Assembly (NCBI RefSeq): GCF_001028135.1
Contig: NZ_LDNM01000032.1
Span: forward strand, 1 to 57,587
DNA length: 57,587 bases
DNA from: Xenorhabdus griffiniae
GTDB lineage: Bacteria > Pseudomonadota > Gammaproteobacteria > Enterobacterales > Enterobacteriaceae
Direction: 5' to 3'
Made by a program: the position numbers and the translations under genes. Of the stretch, positions 15,101 to 24,127 are shown one piece after another. Under the pieces are notes generated by a model, which worked only from the letters and a program-made list of their open reading frames with translations, did no database searches and was not told the DNA's origin. How positions within the stretch are numbered: the stretch's first letter is position 1; the number at the start of each line of letters is the position of its first letter.

Positions 15101-17537
15101 GTTTTGCGGCAGACTCCAGCGACCGACCAGGACCCACTTCCAAAAAAACAAACTGGTTATGCTCCTGGGCAATTAACGTTTTGAAAGCATGCGTGAACAG
15201 AACCGGCTGACGAACATGGTTAACCCAGTAATCATGGCTCTGCGCTTGGATATCCGTGATCCAGTTGCCAGTCACGGTAGACACAAAGGGGATGGTAGGG
15301 GGATTAAAGGTAATTTTTTCGATCACCTTACGGAAATCATCAAGCATCGGCTCCATCATGTAGGAATGGAATGCATGAGAGGTGTCGAGGAGTTTGTAAA
15401 AAATACCGTCGTCTTCCAGTTTGTTTTGGAAGGTTTCAATCTCAACCAACCCGCCTGCGACCACGCACAATCCAGGATAGTTTGCGGCTGCAATCTCAAG
15501 ATGACTTTCAGATAAACGTTCGCGCAGAGCGTCTTCTTCCATCAACACTGCAAGCATAGCGCCCGCCGGAAGCTGCTGTACCAGTTTGCCACGCATTGCA
15601 ACTGCCATCAGCGCATCCTCCAGAGACAACACGCCAGAGAGACAAGCTGCGACATATTCACCCACGCTATGGCCAATCATAATGTCGGGATTTATACCCC
15701 ATGATAGCCATAACTGAGCCAGCGAGTATTCCACGACAAAGAGCGCTGGTTGCGTGTACTGAGTTTCGTTGATGAGATCTTTATTCGTGCTTTCGGTGTC
15801 CTGGAAAATGATGTCGCACAGATTACGTTCGAGGATACTTTCAAGGTGAGCACAACATCTATCCATATGTTCGTGGAAAGTAGGATAACTGTCGTATAAC
15901 TCACGCGCCATGTTGACATACTGATTGCCCTGGCCTGGAAACATAAACACGACAGATTTGTGATTTTTTCCTGATTGCGGCGCGATCACTGTGGATTGCG
16001 CGAGTTTACTGAGCAATGCCTCACGGTCACGCGCAACAACAAAGCTGCTGTATACCATACGTTGGCGTCCCACTTGCAAGGTATAAGCCACATCCGCCAG
16101 GTTGACCTCTACATTTTGCTGTAGATACTGCCTGAGGTTTTCACGTATCTTTTCAAGCGCAGAGAGGGTTTTTGCCGAGTACGGGAATAGCAGATAACCT
16201 TCCGTTGAGCTGCTGGCAGATACTTCAGGTGCTTCTTCCATAATAACGCAGGCATTCGTGCCACCCACACCAAAAGAATTCACCAACGCCCGTAGCGGTT
16301 TACCGTTAGCGTTCAGCGGGTGCGTTTCTGTGTTCATGATGAACGGACTGTTTTCAAAATCGATGTTAGGGTTTGGTGTTTTGTAGTGCAGCGAAGCAGG
16401 CAAAACGCGGTTTTTCAGCGACAGCGAGGCTTTGATTAAACTGGCAACACCGGATGCGGTATCGGTATGACCGATATTGGTTTTGACCGATCCCAGACGA
16501 CAAAACTGATTTTCAGAAGTGAATTCCTGAAACGTTTGGCTCAGAGAGCTAAACTCGATGGGATCGCCCAGCGCCGTAGCGGTTCCGTGCGCTTCCACAA
16601 AGTTAATGGTAGCCGGATCGACGTTGGCGCGATGCAATGCCTCTTTGGCAACGGCAACCTGACCGTCGATACCTGGCGCAGTAAAGCCCGCTTTGATATT
16701 ACCGTCGTTATTAATGGCACCGCCTTTAATTACCGCATAAATATGATCGCCATCGCGTATAGCATCGCTCAGTCGTTTCAGAAGCACGACACCGACGCCA
16801 CGGCTAAATACGGTGCCGTTTGCCCGGGCATCGAAGGCGTAACAATGACCGTCTGCCGATTCCATTCCCCCCTGCATATACAGGTATCCACGGCGTTCCG
16901 GCGTATCAATTGAAACCCCGCCTGCGACTACCATATCGCTTTCACCGTTCAGCAGGCTATTAACGCCCATAACAATCGCGACCATCGCAGTGGAGCAGGC
17001 AGTCTGTACGTCAATACTGGGACCTTTAAGGTTCAGCTTGTAGGAAACCCGTGTCGTCACATAATCTTTGTCGTTGTTGGTGACCAGTGAAGCGCCGCTT
17101 GTATACTTCTGAACTTCCTGATTAGCGCCAGCCTGTTGCAGGTACCAGGCGGTGCCGGTACCACCAAACACACTGACTTTTCCAGGATATATCGAGGGTA
17201 CGTAGCCGGCATTTTCAAAAGCCAGCCAACTGCACTCTAGGAAATTTCGGTGTTGTGGATCCATGATTTCCGCGTCACGGGGCGTAATATCAAAGAAGCT
17301 GGCATCGAAATGCTGTGCATCACCTAGAATCCCGCGGCGGCGAATATAGTTCGGCGCTGCGATGAGTTCTTCATCCACACCGGAAGCGCGTAATTCTGCT
17401 TCAGTAAAGGTGGTAATCGTTTCCAGACCGTCAAGCAGGTTGCGCCAGTAAGTGGTAATATCTTCCGCGCCAGGGAAGCGGCCCGCCATGCCGATAATGG
17501 CGATGTCTTTATCGCGTACGTTAGCGAAATTATTCAT
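12102..17537 (-). CDS. Type I PKS, KS-AT-KR-DH-ACP
   Basis: About 1811 aa from the ATG at 17537, chosen for its GGAG site and 8-bp overlap with the preceding NRPS gene. Ketosynthase (about 10-440): active Cys in VQTACSTAMVAI, His in EAHGTATALGDP and NIGHTDTASG. Acyltransferase (about 530-850): GHSVGEYVAAC Ser, and HAFH, the signature of malonyl-CoA. Ketoreductase (about 1150-1360): YLITGGLGGIGM NADPH loop, Ser in LLFSSITAI, Tyr in DYCAGNVF. Next a region with a DH-like His (DWVINEHHLL ... LVGTT) and Asp (YAFHPAMIDSVAI), which I read as a dehydratase (about 1390-1690). Carrier domain (YFTELGGNSLLAVQ) at the C-terminus. A DH placed after the KR is unusual. No enoylreductase or methyltransferase is seen. 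The module should add one C2 unit and leave a 2-enoyl thioester. Confidence 0.88.
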   Translation of the reverse strand: MNNFANVRDKDIAIIGMAGRFPGAEDITTYWRNLLDGLETITTFTEAELRASGVDEELIAAPNYIRRRGILGDAQHFDASFFDITPRDAEIMDPQHRNFLECSWLAFENAGYVPSIYPGKVSVFGGTGTAWYLQQAGANQEVQKYTSGASLVTNNDKDYVTTRVSYKLNLKGPSIDVQTACSTAMVAIVMGVNSLLNGESDMVVAGGVSIDTPERRGYLYMQGGMESADGHCYAFDARANGTVFSRGVGVVLLKRLSDAIRDGDHIYAVIKGGAINNDGNIKAGFTAPGIDGQVAVAKEALHRANVDPATINFVEAHGTATALGDPIEFSSLSQTFQEFTSENQFCRLGSVKTNIGHTDTASGVASLIKASLSLKNRVLPASLHYKTPNPNIDFENSPFIMNTETHPLNANGKPLRALVNSFGVGGTNACVIMEEAPEVSASSSTEGYLLFPYSAKTLSALEKIRENLRQYLQQNVEVNLADVAYTLQVGRQRMVYSSFVVARDREALLSKLAQSTVIAPQSGKNHKSVVFMFPGQGNQYVNMARELYDSYPTFHEHMDRCCAHLESILERNLCDIIFQDTESTNKDLINETQYTQPALFVVEYSLAQLWLSWGINPDIMIGHSVGEYVAACLSGVLSLEDALMAVAMRGKLVQQLPAGAMLAVLMEEDALRERLSESHLEIAAANYPGLCVVAGGLVEIETFQNKLEDDGIFYKLLDTSHAFHSYMMEPMLDDFRKVIEKITFNPPTIPFVSTVTGNWITDIQAQSHDYWVNHVRQPVLFTHAFKTLIAQEHNQFVFLEVGPGRSLESAAKQHINTAENPAIFTSLPMARDVSLTGEQFLAALGHLWCSGVPIDWSAYYDGQHRLRLPLPGYPFERKEFRLPVLNMETLSGLDNRSINTRKKKQSNISNWFYMPAWRQTIPGKYMSGKVAAVATDCWVIFSDKQGVVDALLSQLREDGFTVITVAQGKAYQENDNAFVIDPDNSTHYVSLFSSIKKRELTPTRILHLWSLSKDDDNTRLIDSCEILQRDAFYSPMYLQQALIAENLLDGLRLLFVTNNIFSVAGEPIGSPHKALLTGPARVFYHEYHEVRCHLIDVDLDVPVAGIARLLIDESNIDTDGNLVAYRQHQRWEEAYQQVPLSSEESNKTVAIRDDGVYLITGGLGGIGMLIADQLAQSSNATLILMYRSPLPAREEWQSWLQEHEVDDVLSEKLACILHLEEQGNHVHLLNVDVCDYTGMKAGLAEFSHIDGVFHTAGVVGGGIIPLKNTSNCTEVLNPKVRGTLILDELLAKREPDFFLLFSSITAIVGDPARIDYCAGNVFMDVFAHYRNQYRRGCTMSVNWGQWSDIGMAARWNKQLNAKGRNTTFKKITGDLLTQIESKASEDVFRVNISVNQDWVINEHHLLKTPTLVGTTILSLLNEYLTVFKQGEELQVKNLMLSTPVLYHNAWPREMNLIVTQQDKGYRFSLKSHGILNFNWQEHAFGQIGEAKEVDDDYEQPDAIRQCCPIVISDYGLNTSEDFLTLSHRWNTITELRKNETEWFIRQELLKEFANDLKRYAFHPAMIDSVAIACLSGLTENYFLPISYGQICFHASLEKECFVHVKLNQPYQSLDNTIVMNIVFFSAKGKRLMTLENYTLIKIVDNNQVGIDKTNKMTEVKVNLQNKDILYFEGQEAIKRILNHLEFPQLVVVTSDLEQLIFEAIPEKEDKDSLQIESSISDSHIRPALSIEYVAPENDIEKEIAKVWQSILGISGIGALDYFTELGGNSLLAVQVVSIVSGIFEIDIRVDLFYQDQTIRGMANLLVNELTG

Positions 17538-19368
17538 GATCGGTGACTCCATTTGATTTATTGTCTGCTTTATCACTTTTATTACTGGAAGCGGATTTAA
17601 GGCTTTTCTCAGCTAAATAAGCGCTCAATGCCTTAACGGTGGGATACTGATACAGATCCATAATAGATACTGAAATATCAAGGTTCTTTTTGATTTCTCT
17701 ATGTGCCTTTGACATTAGTAATGAGTTGCCACCCGCATCGAAAAAATTTTCATGGATAGATAAGTTTTTATTGTTGAGCACCTGTTCCCATATTTTGATG
17801 ATTTCAGTTTCAATATTTGATGAGGGAGGTACGATATTTTTTGTCGTGTGTCTTAGGCTTTTTTTGAAATTATGATGTAGAGAAGTCTTATCCACTTTGC
17901 CGTTGGGTAACGTGGGTATAAAAGCCTGTTCGATAAGATATGAAGGGATCATATAAAACGGCAGGATGTTGTAGAGATATTCTTTTAGTTCCAGTTCCTG
18001 CACGGTTTCGTTTTCTTTCACAACATAAAACGCAACGATCTCCAACAGGTTGGACTCATCATTCTCTTCTAGAATCACGACTGCATCAGATAATTTGCTG
18101 TAATTGCGAAGGATGATTTCTATTTCATTTAATTCCACCCGATAGCCACGCAATTTAACCTGATTGTCTACGCGCCCGAGAAATTCCAGTACGCCATCTT
18201 CCCGTGCCCGAACAATATCGCCGGTCTTATACATCAGACCTGGCGCATCCGTTACAAACAGTTCGGTCACGAAACTGTTACGCGTCTTTTCCGGTTCATT
18301 GATATAGCCTTGCGCCAGAATATCGCCTGCCAGATACAGCTCACCTGCTTTACCAGACGAAAGCACATTGAGTTGTTCATCCAGAACATACGCTCTGGCA
18401 TGAGGAATAGGGATACCGATAGGCACAATGGTTGCATCCGCACCGGGTTGGCACAACCAATGGCAGGCATAGATAGTGGCCTCCGTCGGGCCATAAAGGT
18501 TGTGAATTTGACCGGTAAATTGCGCGGCCAGATCGTCTACCAACTTCTGATCCAGTGCTTCGCCGCCAGAAAAAATATGTTGCAATTCACTACAGGCTTG
18601 CAGCTTTTGTGCTGCAACAATGGCGCGCAGCGCCGTCGGAACGAATTGAACCACGGTGACACGGTGTTGTTGCATAAAATTGATTACCTGATGGGGATCA
18701 TACTTAATATCATCAGAAATCAGTGCACAGCTCGCACCGGTAATCAGCGGCCAGAAAATCTCCCACACTGATACATCAAAGCTGAAAGTGGTTTGGTTAA
18801 GCACTACATCTCGCTGTGCTATCCCGAAAGCGTCCTGCATCCACCAAAGGTAATTCACAACAGTGCGATGCCGGATCATGACGCCTTTTGGCTGGCCTGT
18901 AGATCCTGAGGTATACATAACATAACACAGGGCATCGTCATCAACCTCGGGCAGCGGGAAATGGCAGGATGCATTCAAATGCAGCGCAGTAATATCTATT
19001 TTTTTATCATCATCGACCGGTATTCTGGCCGCCAATGTCGGGTCAGTCATAATAAAGAGAATGCTCGCGTGGCGCACAATATACAACAGGCGTTCCTGAG
19101 GATAGGAGGGATCAAACGGAACATAGCAAGCGCCTGCCTTTAATATTCCTAATAGACTGACAATTAGTGAAACACCTTTATGGAGATATACGCCAATTTT
19201 ATCGCCCGGATTGACACCTTGTTTAATTAAATAACCAGCCAGCGCTGTTGAGCGATTATCCAACTCCTCATAATTTATTGATGAATTATCAATTCTCAAC
19301 GCTACGGCGTGAGGTGTTTTCATTTTCTGCGCCATAAATTGCGCATGAATTGTCTTTTCCGATTTCAT
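17530..19368 (-). CDS. NRPS A-T didomain feeding the PKS
   Basis: 612 aa. Adenylation domain (about 10-510) with YTSGSTGQPKGVM, FSFDVSVWEIFWPL, HNLYGPTEATIY, YKTGDIVR, FLGRVDNQVKLRGYRVEL and LPNGKVDK, then a carrier domain (NFFDAGGNSLLMSKA, arm Ser about 553). There is no condensation domain. Hand-read specificity residues are D-V-W-Q-F-G-L-I-Y-K. This shares Asp, Gln, Gly-Leu-Ile and Lys with glycine codes such as DILQLGLIWK but is not an exact match to any I know, so I do not assign the substrate. Its stop codon overlaps the PKS start, so the aminoacyl-T feeds the KS directly. The amino group can be acylated first by the C domain of the divergent A-T-C protein (20113-23214). Start ATG has AAGGAA 8 nt upstream. 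Confidence 0.9.
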   Translation of the reverse strand: MKSEKTIHAQFMAQKMKTPHAVALRIDNSSINYEELDNRSTALAGYLIKQGVNPGDKIGVYLHKGVSLIVSLLGILKAGACYVPFDPSYPQERLLYIVRHASILFIMTDPTLAARIPVDDDKKIDITALHLNASCHFPLPEVDDDALCYVMYTSGSTGQPKGVMIRHRTVVNYLWWMQDAFGIAQRDVVLNQTTFSFDVSVWEIFWPLITGASCALISDDIKYDPHQVINFMQQHRVTVVQFVPTALRAIVAAQKLQACSELQHIFSGGEALDQKLVDDLAAQFTGQIHNLYGPTEATIYACHWLCQPGADATIVPIGIPIPHARAYVLDEQLNVLSSGKAGELYLAGDILAQGYINEPEKTRNSFVTELFVTDAPGLMYKTGDIVRAREDGVLEFLGRVDNQVKLRGYRVELNEIEIILRNYSKLSDAVVILEENDESNLLEIVAFYVVKENETVQELELKEYLYNILPFYMIPSYLIEQAFIPTLPNGKVDKTSLHHNFKKSLRHTTKNIVPPSSNIETEIIKIWEQVLNNKNLSIHENFFDAGGNSLLMSKAHREIKKNLDISVSIMDLYQYPTVKALSAYLAEKSLKSASSNKSDKADNKSNGVTDHE

Positions 19369-19499
19369 AACCGGATTCCTTTATTCTAAGATAATATATA
19401 ACAGCGCACAGAATAATCCGGGGCGAGTGCTCTTTTTGCTAATGAGCAACAAAAGTTACATCTCCTGAAATACTTTTTGACTGATGTCACTCACGTAAT

Positions 19500-19871
19500 T
19501 TTTTCTCATTCCAGTTGTCTACTCATGTAGGTCGCTCTTATCTTGAGCTTGACGGACAGAATACAGGAAAAAATCGAGCTGTAGACTCAGACAGCAACAT
19601 CGTTGATTGTGTGTTTACCTCGCATAGAGATAAGACAGCTGCCCTGCATTTCTTTAAAAAATCGATGGGTCAACATGGCCAACCGGATATCGTCACGATG
19701 GATAAAAGTGGGGCTAATAAAGCGGCAGCGAGCTAGTTAACTTAATGAGAATAAAATAGATAATTGTTCGCTATACGGCAAAATAAATATCTCAATAACC
19801 TGATTGGACAGGATCACTTCAATGTTAAACTTCGGACGGTTCCCCTGCTGGACCTGCAAAATTTCCGATGA
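19500..19871 (+). pseudogene. IS6-family transposase remnant
   Basis: Two stretches match an IS6 (IS26-like) transposase: 19515-19736, with RAVDSDSNIVDCVF, TSHRDKTAALHFFKKS and VTMDKSGANKAA, and 19785-19869, with KYLNNLIGQDHFNVK and the LRT...FR tail. The frame is broken between them, and both ends and the first catalytic Asp region are missing. It lies in the 744-bp gap between the two divergent NRPS genes and is not functional. Flanking DNA (19369-19500, 19872-20112) is AT-rich and must contain the two divergent promoters. I saw no clear -10/-35 pair or operator. Confidence 0.7.
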
Positions 19872-20112
19872 GCTCAGACTCGGTTAGTTGGTTATAAGTA
19901 AATCTCAAAAATGAGTATTATAAATCAAATTCAATTAATTATAGATATTGCCAACTATTGCGATGTCGTTGATGGAGAGTTTATAAATTATTCCAAGTCT
20001 TCAATTATGATAATTCCACACAGGCATTGATGAATATACTTATAACAAATTGATTATTTTATCAGTCGTGGCTTACCTGATATATTTCTTACAGTGCGAG
20101 AGAAATTGAGAA

Positions 20113-23100
20113 ATGAATGATTCATTGCTCCCTATTTTTAATAAGATAGATATAATTGCAGAGGATACATTTGACTCAATCGCCGTTATGTTTGAAGAAA
20201 AGTCTCAGACTTACTTCCAACTTAAACAAACTTCGACGCGTATCGCACATTATTTATTTAATGAATTTGGACAAAAAAATCGAAGCGGCGTAATAGCGGT
20301 ATATCTGGATCCCTGCCTTCATTTACCCGCTATTTTTTTGGCAGTCATGAAAGCTGGTTTTACCTATGTTCCCCTTTCAGACTTTCATCCGTCGGAAAGA
20401 ATAGCGACTATTATTAACGACTCATCATCCTTCTTAGTAATCACTTCCCGAGAAATAAATCAGCGTAACAATCTGACAAGCCTGAGCAAAACCGTTCAGT
20501 TTATAGAAGATCTGATGGCATTGCCGGAAAGCTTGCCTCCTTGCGCATTGCCTGACGTTGCTGCTGATGACCTCGCCTATATCCTCTATACTTCTGGCTC
20601 AACAGGCATTCCGAAAGGCGTGCTGATTGAACATGCTAACATGGATTACTATCTGAATTGGTTCAATGAAGATTTATGGCCAGTGACCCGCGCCAGGCTA
20701 CCATTAACTGCATCGCTTAGCTTTGCGGCCGCAGTCACGCAACTTTATGCTCCTCTGTTACGAGGCGATACGCTGCATATTCTACCCAAAAACATTCTTC
20801 AACAGTATCCGGTATTGTTGAATTGGTATCGACAATATCCGGACGGAGCACTTTATTGCGTTCCCACCATTTGGGAAGAATTACTAAATTATGTTCGGCA
20901 GCAATGTGACGCCGATGCCCAACTGCTACCGAAAACCGTGTTTTTATCAGGCGAGGCGGTATCAAACAATCTCAAAAATCGCACTTTCCGCGAGGCGCCG
21001 GATATTTGTTTATTTAATTTATACGGTCCAACAGAAGCAACAGCGAACGGTTCGTTCAGTCGGTTATGGCCAGAAAATTCTGTCACTATTGGTAATGCGT
21101 TACGCGGCAGTGAATTACTGATCGTTGACGAGCAATGTCTGGAAGTGGAGCCGGGCGAAGTGGGTGAAATTTGTATTATGGGCGATGGAGTCTCCCGGGG
21201 ATATATAAATCGCGAAGACCTGACGCATCAACGTTTTTATAAGGTTGAACGTCAGGGCCGCACTTGGCGGGTGCATCGTACGGGAGATTTAGGCAAAAAG
21301 CTTAATAATAATGAAGTACTTTATCTGGGCCGTTGTGATCAGCAATTTAAAATCAATGGAGTGCGCATCGCAGCTGAAGAAATTGAACATGCATTGATCT
21401 CACATACGGGGATCGCAAAAGCCATCGTGCGCTGCGATGATAGTTTGACCACGCCCAGAATCATTGCTTATCTTGTTGCTACGCATACGCGTATCACCGA
21501 AACGGAATTACGCCGTTTCGTGTCGGCAAAACTGCCTGCGGTCATGGTTCCAGCTTGCTTTATCTATTTGGATGCGATTCCTAAATTGCCGAATGGTAAA
21601 TTGGACACTCACCGTTTGCCGAAACCTTCACCGTTGCGCCCCTCCCTTGCAATACCCTTTGTCAGTGCGGCAAATGAACTGGAGCAGGAGATCATTGATA
21701 TCTGGCAGAACGTGCTGGACATTGTTAACTTGGGTGCAAATGACAATTTCTTTGAGCTGGGTGGTAATTCATTGCAAATAATGCAGGTTCTCCATCGTAT
21801 TCGTCATCAGTTGTATGCCGATATTGATTTTGACTGTTTCTTTGCGAATCCGACGCCACGGATGTTAGCTAGCGTTGTGCCTTATTGCAGCAACAGTGAT
21901 ATTGCCCGCAATGATGATAAGGATGAAGTGCAGGGGATTTTATCTTCTCAGCAACGCTATTTCCTTACCCTAGAATTGATGAGCGAAAATCCGTGGCTAT
22001 ACCAAATTTATTGCGCTATTGATATCCATGGTCGCATTAATAAAAGCGCTGTTAACCATAGCGTGTCACGCATCCTTGAGCAAAATGCAGTGTTGCGCAC
22101 TCAGTTTGATCTTGACAGCGACCCGATTTGTAGCTGGATAGCCCCCGTATCAGCGGTAAGTATTCCTCTTCTAAAGATAGTGTTGCCTGAAGAGCGCCTT
22201 TTGCGTGACAGAATGTTGCTTGAGATTGCGTGTCGTGAGTTAACAAGCTTTGAACAATCTCCATTAGCAGATTTTTGGCTGTTTGAAAACGCGCCGGATC
22301 ACCATGTCCTTTTGTGCAGAATGCATCATACCCTTTTTGATCATGACTCGATCACGCCTTTCTTTCGGCAGTTTGTCAGCTATTATCAGGCGTTCCTGGC
22401 TGGCGATGCTATGTATCGCATCAAAGCTGGCTGGCAATATACCGATTATTGTCGTGAGCAAAGCAAAGTGAATACCCCTGAGCAACACGTTAAGGAAATG
22501 GAATTCTGGTGTCAAACATTAGCGGAATATCGCCGTCAGGGGGCTTTACCATCACCTACCCCGCAATTCTCCCAAACGGAGGGTCGCAATTATCTGGTGA
22601 CACTGAATGCTGAACAGAGCGCTCAATTACGCCACTTTTCTCAACAAAATAATGTCACGCCATTTATTACATTGTTGACATTATTCAATCTGGCTTTACA
22701 AAAAACAACTTACTGTAATCAGCCAATTGGTATTCCGATTACAGATCGCGTCTCACAAGAGGATGCGAATACTATTGGCTGTTTCGTCAATATGACCAGT
22801 TTCTTTATCGATATTAATAGTGAAGAGCCTTTTAATCATTTATTAACTCGCTGTAAAAAGCATGTGTTTTCATTGCTGGAAAACCAACATTTACCTTATC
22901 AGGACATAGTTAATGCATTGCGACATTCGCCTGATGAGTCCCTGTTGTATTTTTCGACAGGATTTAATTACTTAACTACGCTTCCCGAAACAAGATGTAT
23001 CAATAACTGTCAGTTAAGCATCAGTGAGATATACAGCCATTATTTTAAGCTGGACTTAACTTTACTTATCCAAGACGCTGAAAGTTTTACGCTGCGTTTT

Positions 23101-23214
23101 AATTATAATCCGCAGGTATTCTCTGAAGGTAATCTCAAAGCGTTATCCAAAGAATATCTTACGTTGCTGTTAAGGGTTGGAGATTGGCTGGCAGACCATG
23201 TAGAGGATCGATAA
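20113..23214 (+). CDS. NRPS A-T-C with atypical adenylation domain
   Basis: 1033 aa. Adenylation domain (about 15-530; YTSGSTGIPKGVLIE, NLYGPTEATANG, HRTGDLGKKL, LPNGKLDT), carrier domain (NFFELGGNSLQIMQ, arm Ser about 572) and a C-terminal condensation domain (about 620-1033; CRMHHTLFDHDSIT carries HHxxxD, with His in place of the usual Gly after it). Where ordinary amino-acid-activating domains have FDxS, this one has SFAAAVTQLY: the Asp235 that binds the alpha-amino group is Ala. The ten-residue code reads A-A-T-Y-F-S-L-A-N-K. It therefore probably activates an acid lacking an alpha-amino group (keto, hydroxy, aryl, beta-amino or fatty acid). The only gene of the cluster on the plus strand. 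The trailing C domain fits acylation of the amino acid held on 17530-19368. Confidence 0.88.
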   Translation: MNDSLLPIFNKIDIIAEDTFDSIAVMFEEKSQTYFQLKQTSTRIAHYLFNEFGQKNRSGVIAVYLDPCLHLPAIFLAVMKAGFTYVPLSDFHPSERIATIINDSSSFLVITSREINQRNNLTSLSKTVQFIEDLMALPESLPPCALPDVAADDLAYILYTSGSTGIPKGVLIEHANMDYYLNWFNEDLWPVTRARLPLTASLSFAAAVTQLYAPLLRGDTLHILPKNILQQYPVLLNWYRQYPDGALYCVPTIWEELLNYVRQQCDADAQLLPKTVFLSGEAVSNNLKNRTFREAPDICLFNLYGPTEATANGSFSRLWPENSVTIGNALRGSELLIVDEQCLEVEPGEVGEICIMGDGVSRGYINREDLTHQRFYKVERQGRTWRVHRTGDLGKKLNNNEVLYLGRCDQQFKINGVRIAAEEIEHALISHTGIAKAIVRCDDSLTTPRIIAYLVATHTRITETELRRFVSAKLPAVMVPACFIYLDAIPKLPNGKLDTHRLPKPSPLRPSLAIPFVSAANELEQEIIDIWQNVLDIVNLGANDNFFELGGNSLQIMQVLHRIRHQLYADIDFDCFFANPTPRMLASVVPYCSNSDIARNDDKDEVQGILSSQQRYFLTLELMSENPWLYQIYCAIDIHGRINKSAVNHSVSRILEQNAVLRTQFDLDSDPICSWIAPVSAVSIPLLKIVLPEERLLRDRMLLEIACRELTSFEQSPLADFWLFENAPDHHVLLCRMHHTLFDHDSITPFFRQFVSYYQAFLAGDAMYRIKAGWQYTDYCREQSKVNTPEQHVKEMEFWCQTLAEYRRQGALPSPTPQFSQTEGRNYLVTLNAEQSAQLRHFSQQNNVTPFITLLTLFNLALQKTTYCNQPIGIPITDRVSQEDANTIGCFVNMTSFFIDINSEEPFNHLLTRCKKHVFSLLENQHLPYQDIVNALRHSPDESLLYFSTGFNYLTTLPETRCINNCQLSISEIYSHYFKLDLTLLIQDAESFTLRFNYNPQVFSEGNLKALSKEYLTLLLRVGDWLADHVEDR

Positions 23215-23321
23215 AGTAACGTTTGAAATTAAGGTCAATTTTTGGGCGATCACACAATCATGCCAGTAACTTCCGCTTCTTTGCGTAAAGCAGATGGTTA
23301 GGTGGGATCGAGATAATACAG

Positions 23322-24127
23322 AACGCGATGCTCGACTTTCGTGGTGAGTTGAAATGACATAGCCGCACCTTTATAACTTTAGGTCGCCAAACTGAGAGAA
23401 ATAAAGGAACAAAGGCTATGTCACAGCAAGATTTTATCATTTGGGTGTTTTGTTGGGTAGACGATAATTTAACAGCGTTACAGCAAGGCACACGATTGAG
23501 ATTGAGGCGCCGAGGGATCACACCTAAGCTGAGTGATGCTGAAGTCATCACGATGGAAGTGGTGGGTGAGTTCTTAGGCTTTTCAACAGATAAAGGAATT
23601 TGGACGTATTTTTGTGACCACTGGCTCGAGTGGTTTCCGGGATTGGGCTCACGCGCTAATTTTGTTAAACAGGCTTCGAATCTTTGGGTTATTAAACAAA
23701 AATTGCAAGAAAAACTGGTGAGATTACTGGGTGCATTAGACAGGCCAGTACATATCATCGATGGATTTCCGCTGCCCATCTGTGGATTTAAAAGAGCGAA
23801 AGGCAGTGCCAATTTTAAAGCAGAAGATATTGGGTATTGAAATGATTACGCCAGTGCGTGCCAATATGGATGATCCCGTCCCCAAAGAAACGAGAAAACG
23901 TATTAACGCCAAACGACGCTTAATTGAAACCGTGATTGGTCAACTTGCCGGACAATTTGCGATTGAGAAGTGCTGGGCGCGGGATCTGTGGCACTTGAGT
24001 AATCGAATAGCCAGAAAACTGCTTTCTCATACGTTGGGCATTTTTGCCAATTTTAAACAAGGTAAAAGTCAACGCGACTGGCTTCAACAAGCTAACGTTA
24101 TAGGGTGTTAAAGTCGAGCATCGCGTT
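23322..24127 (+). mobile_element. IS982-family element, internally deleted, with target duplication
   Basis: The element is bounded by perfect 18-bp terminal inverted repeats: AACGCGATGCTCGACTTT at 23322-23339 and its complement at 24110-24127. A 7-bp direct repeat AATACAG lies immediately outside each end (23315-23321 and 24128-24134), as expected for a target-site duplication. Its 806 bp is about 200 bp shorter than a typical IS982 element, matching a deletion in the transposase. It sits between the end of the plus-strand NRPS gene and the end of the integrase gene. With intact ends it could still be moved in trans, like a MITE. Confidence 0.82.
23418..24111 (+). pseudogene. IS982-family transposase, internally deleted and frameshifted
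   Basis: The first part (23418-23840) reads MSQQDFIIWVFCWVDDNL ... LSDAEVITMEVVGEFLG ... VHIIDGFPLPICGFKRA, the N-terminal part of an IS982 transposase including the first catalytic Asp. It runs into a stop after FKAEDIGY. The second part (from about 23840 to 24111) resumes in another frame at EMITPVRANM and carries the C-terminal catalytic segment RLIETVIGQLAGQFAIEK. Roughly 60-70 residues around the second Asp are missing. The enzyme is inactive. Confidence 0.8.

Noticed and set aside
4520-23214. Catecholate or thiazoline siderophore NRPS
   Set aside because: There is no isochorismatase, salicylate or DHB synthesis gene, no cyclisation domain and no TonB receptor. The Asp code and the KR-DH PKS module do not match known siderophore lines.
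23258-23812. 184-aa minus-strand reading frame
   Set aside because: It is antisense to the transposase of the IS982 element and to its left end; no protein-like features.
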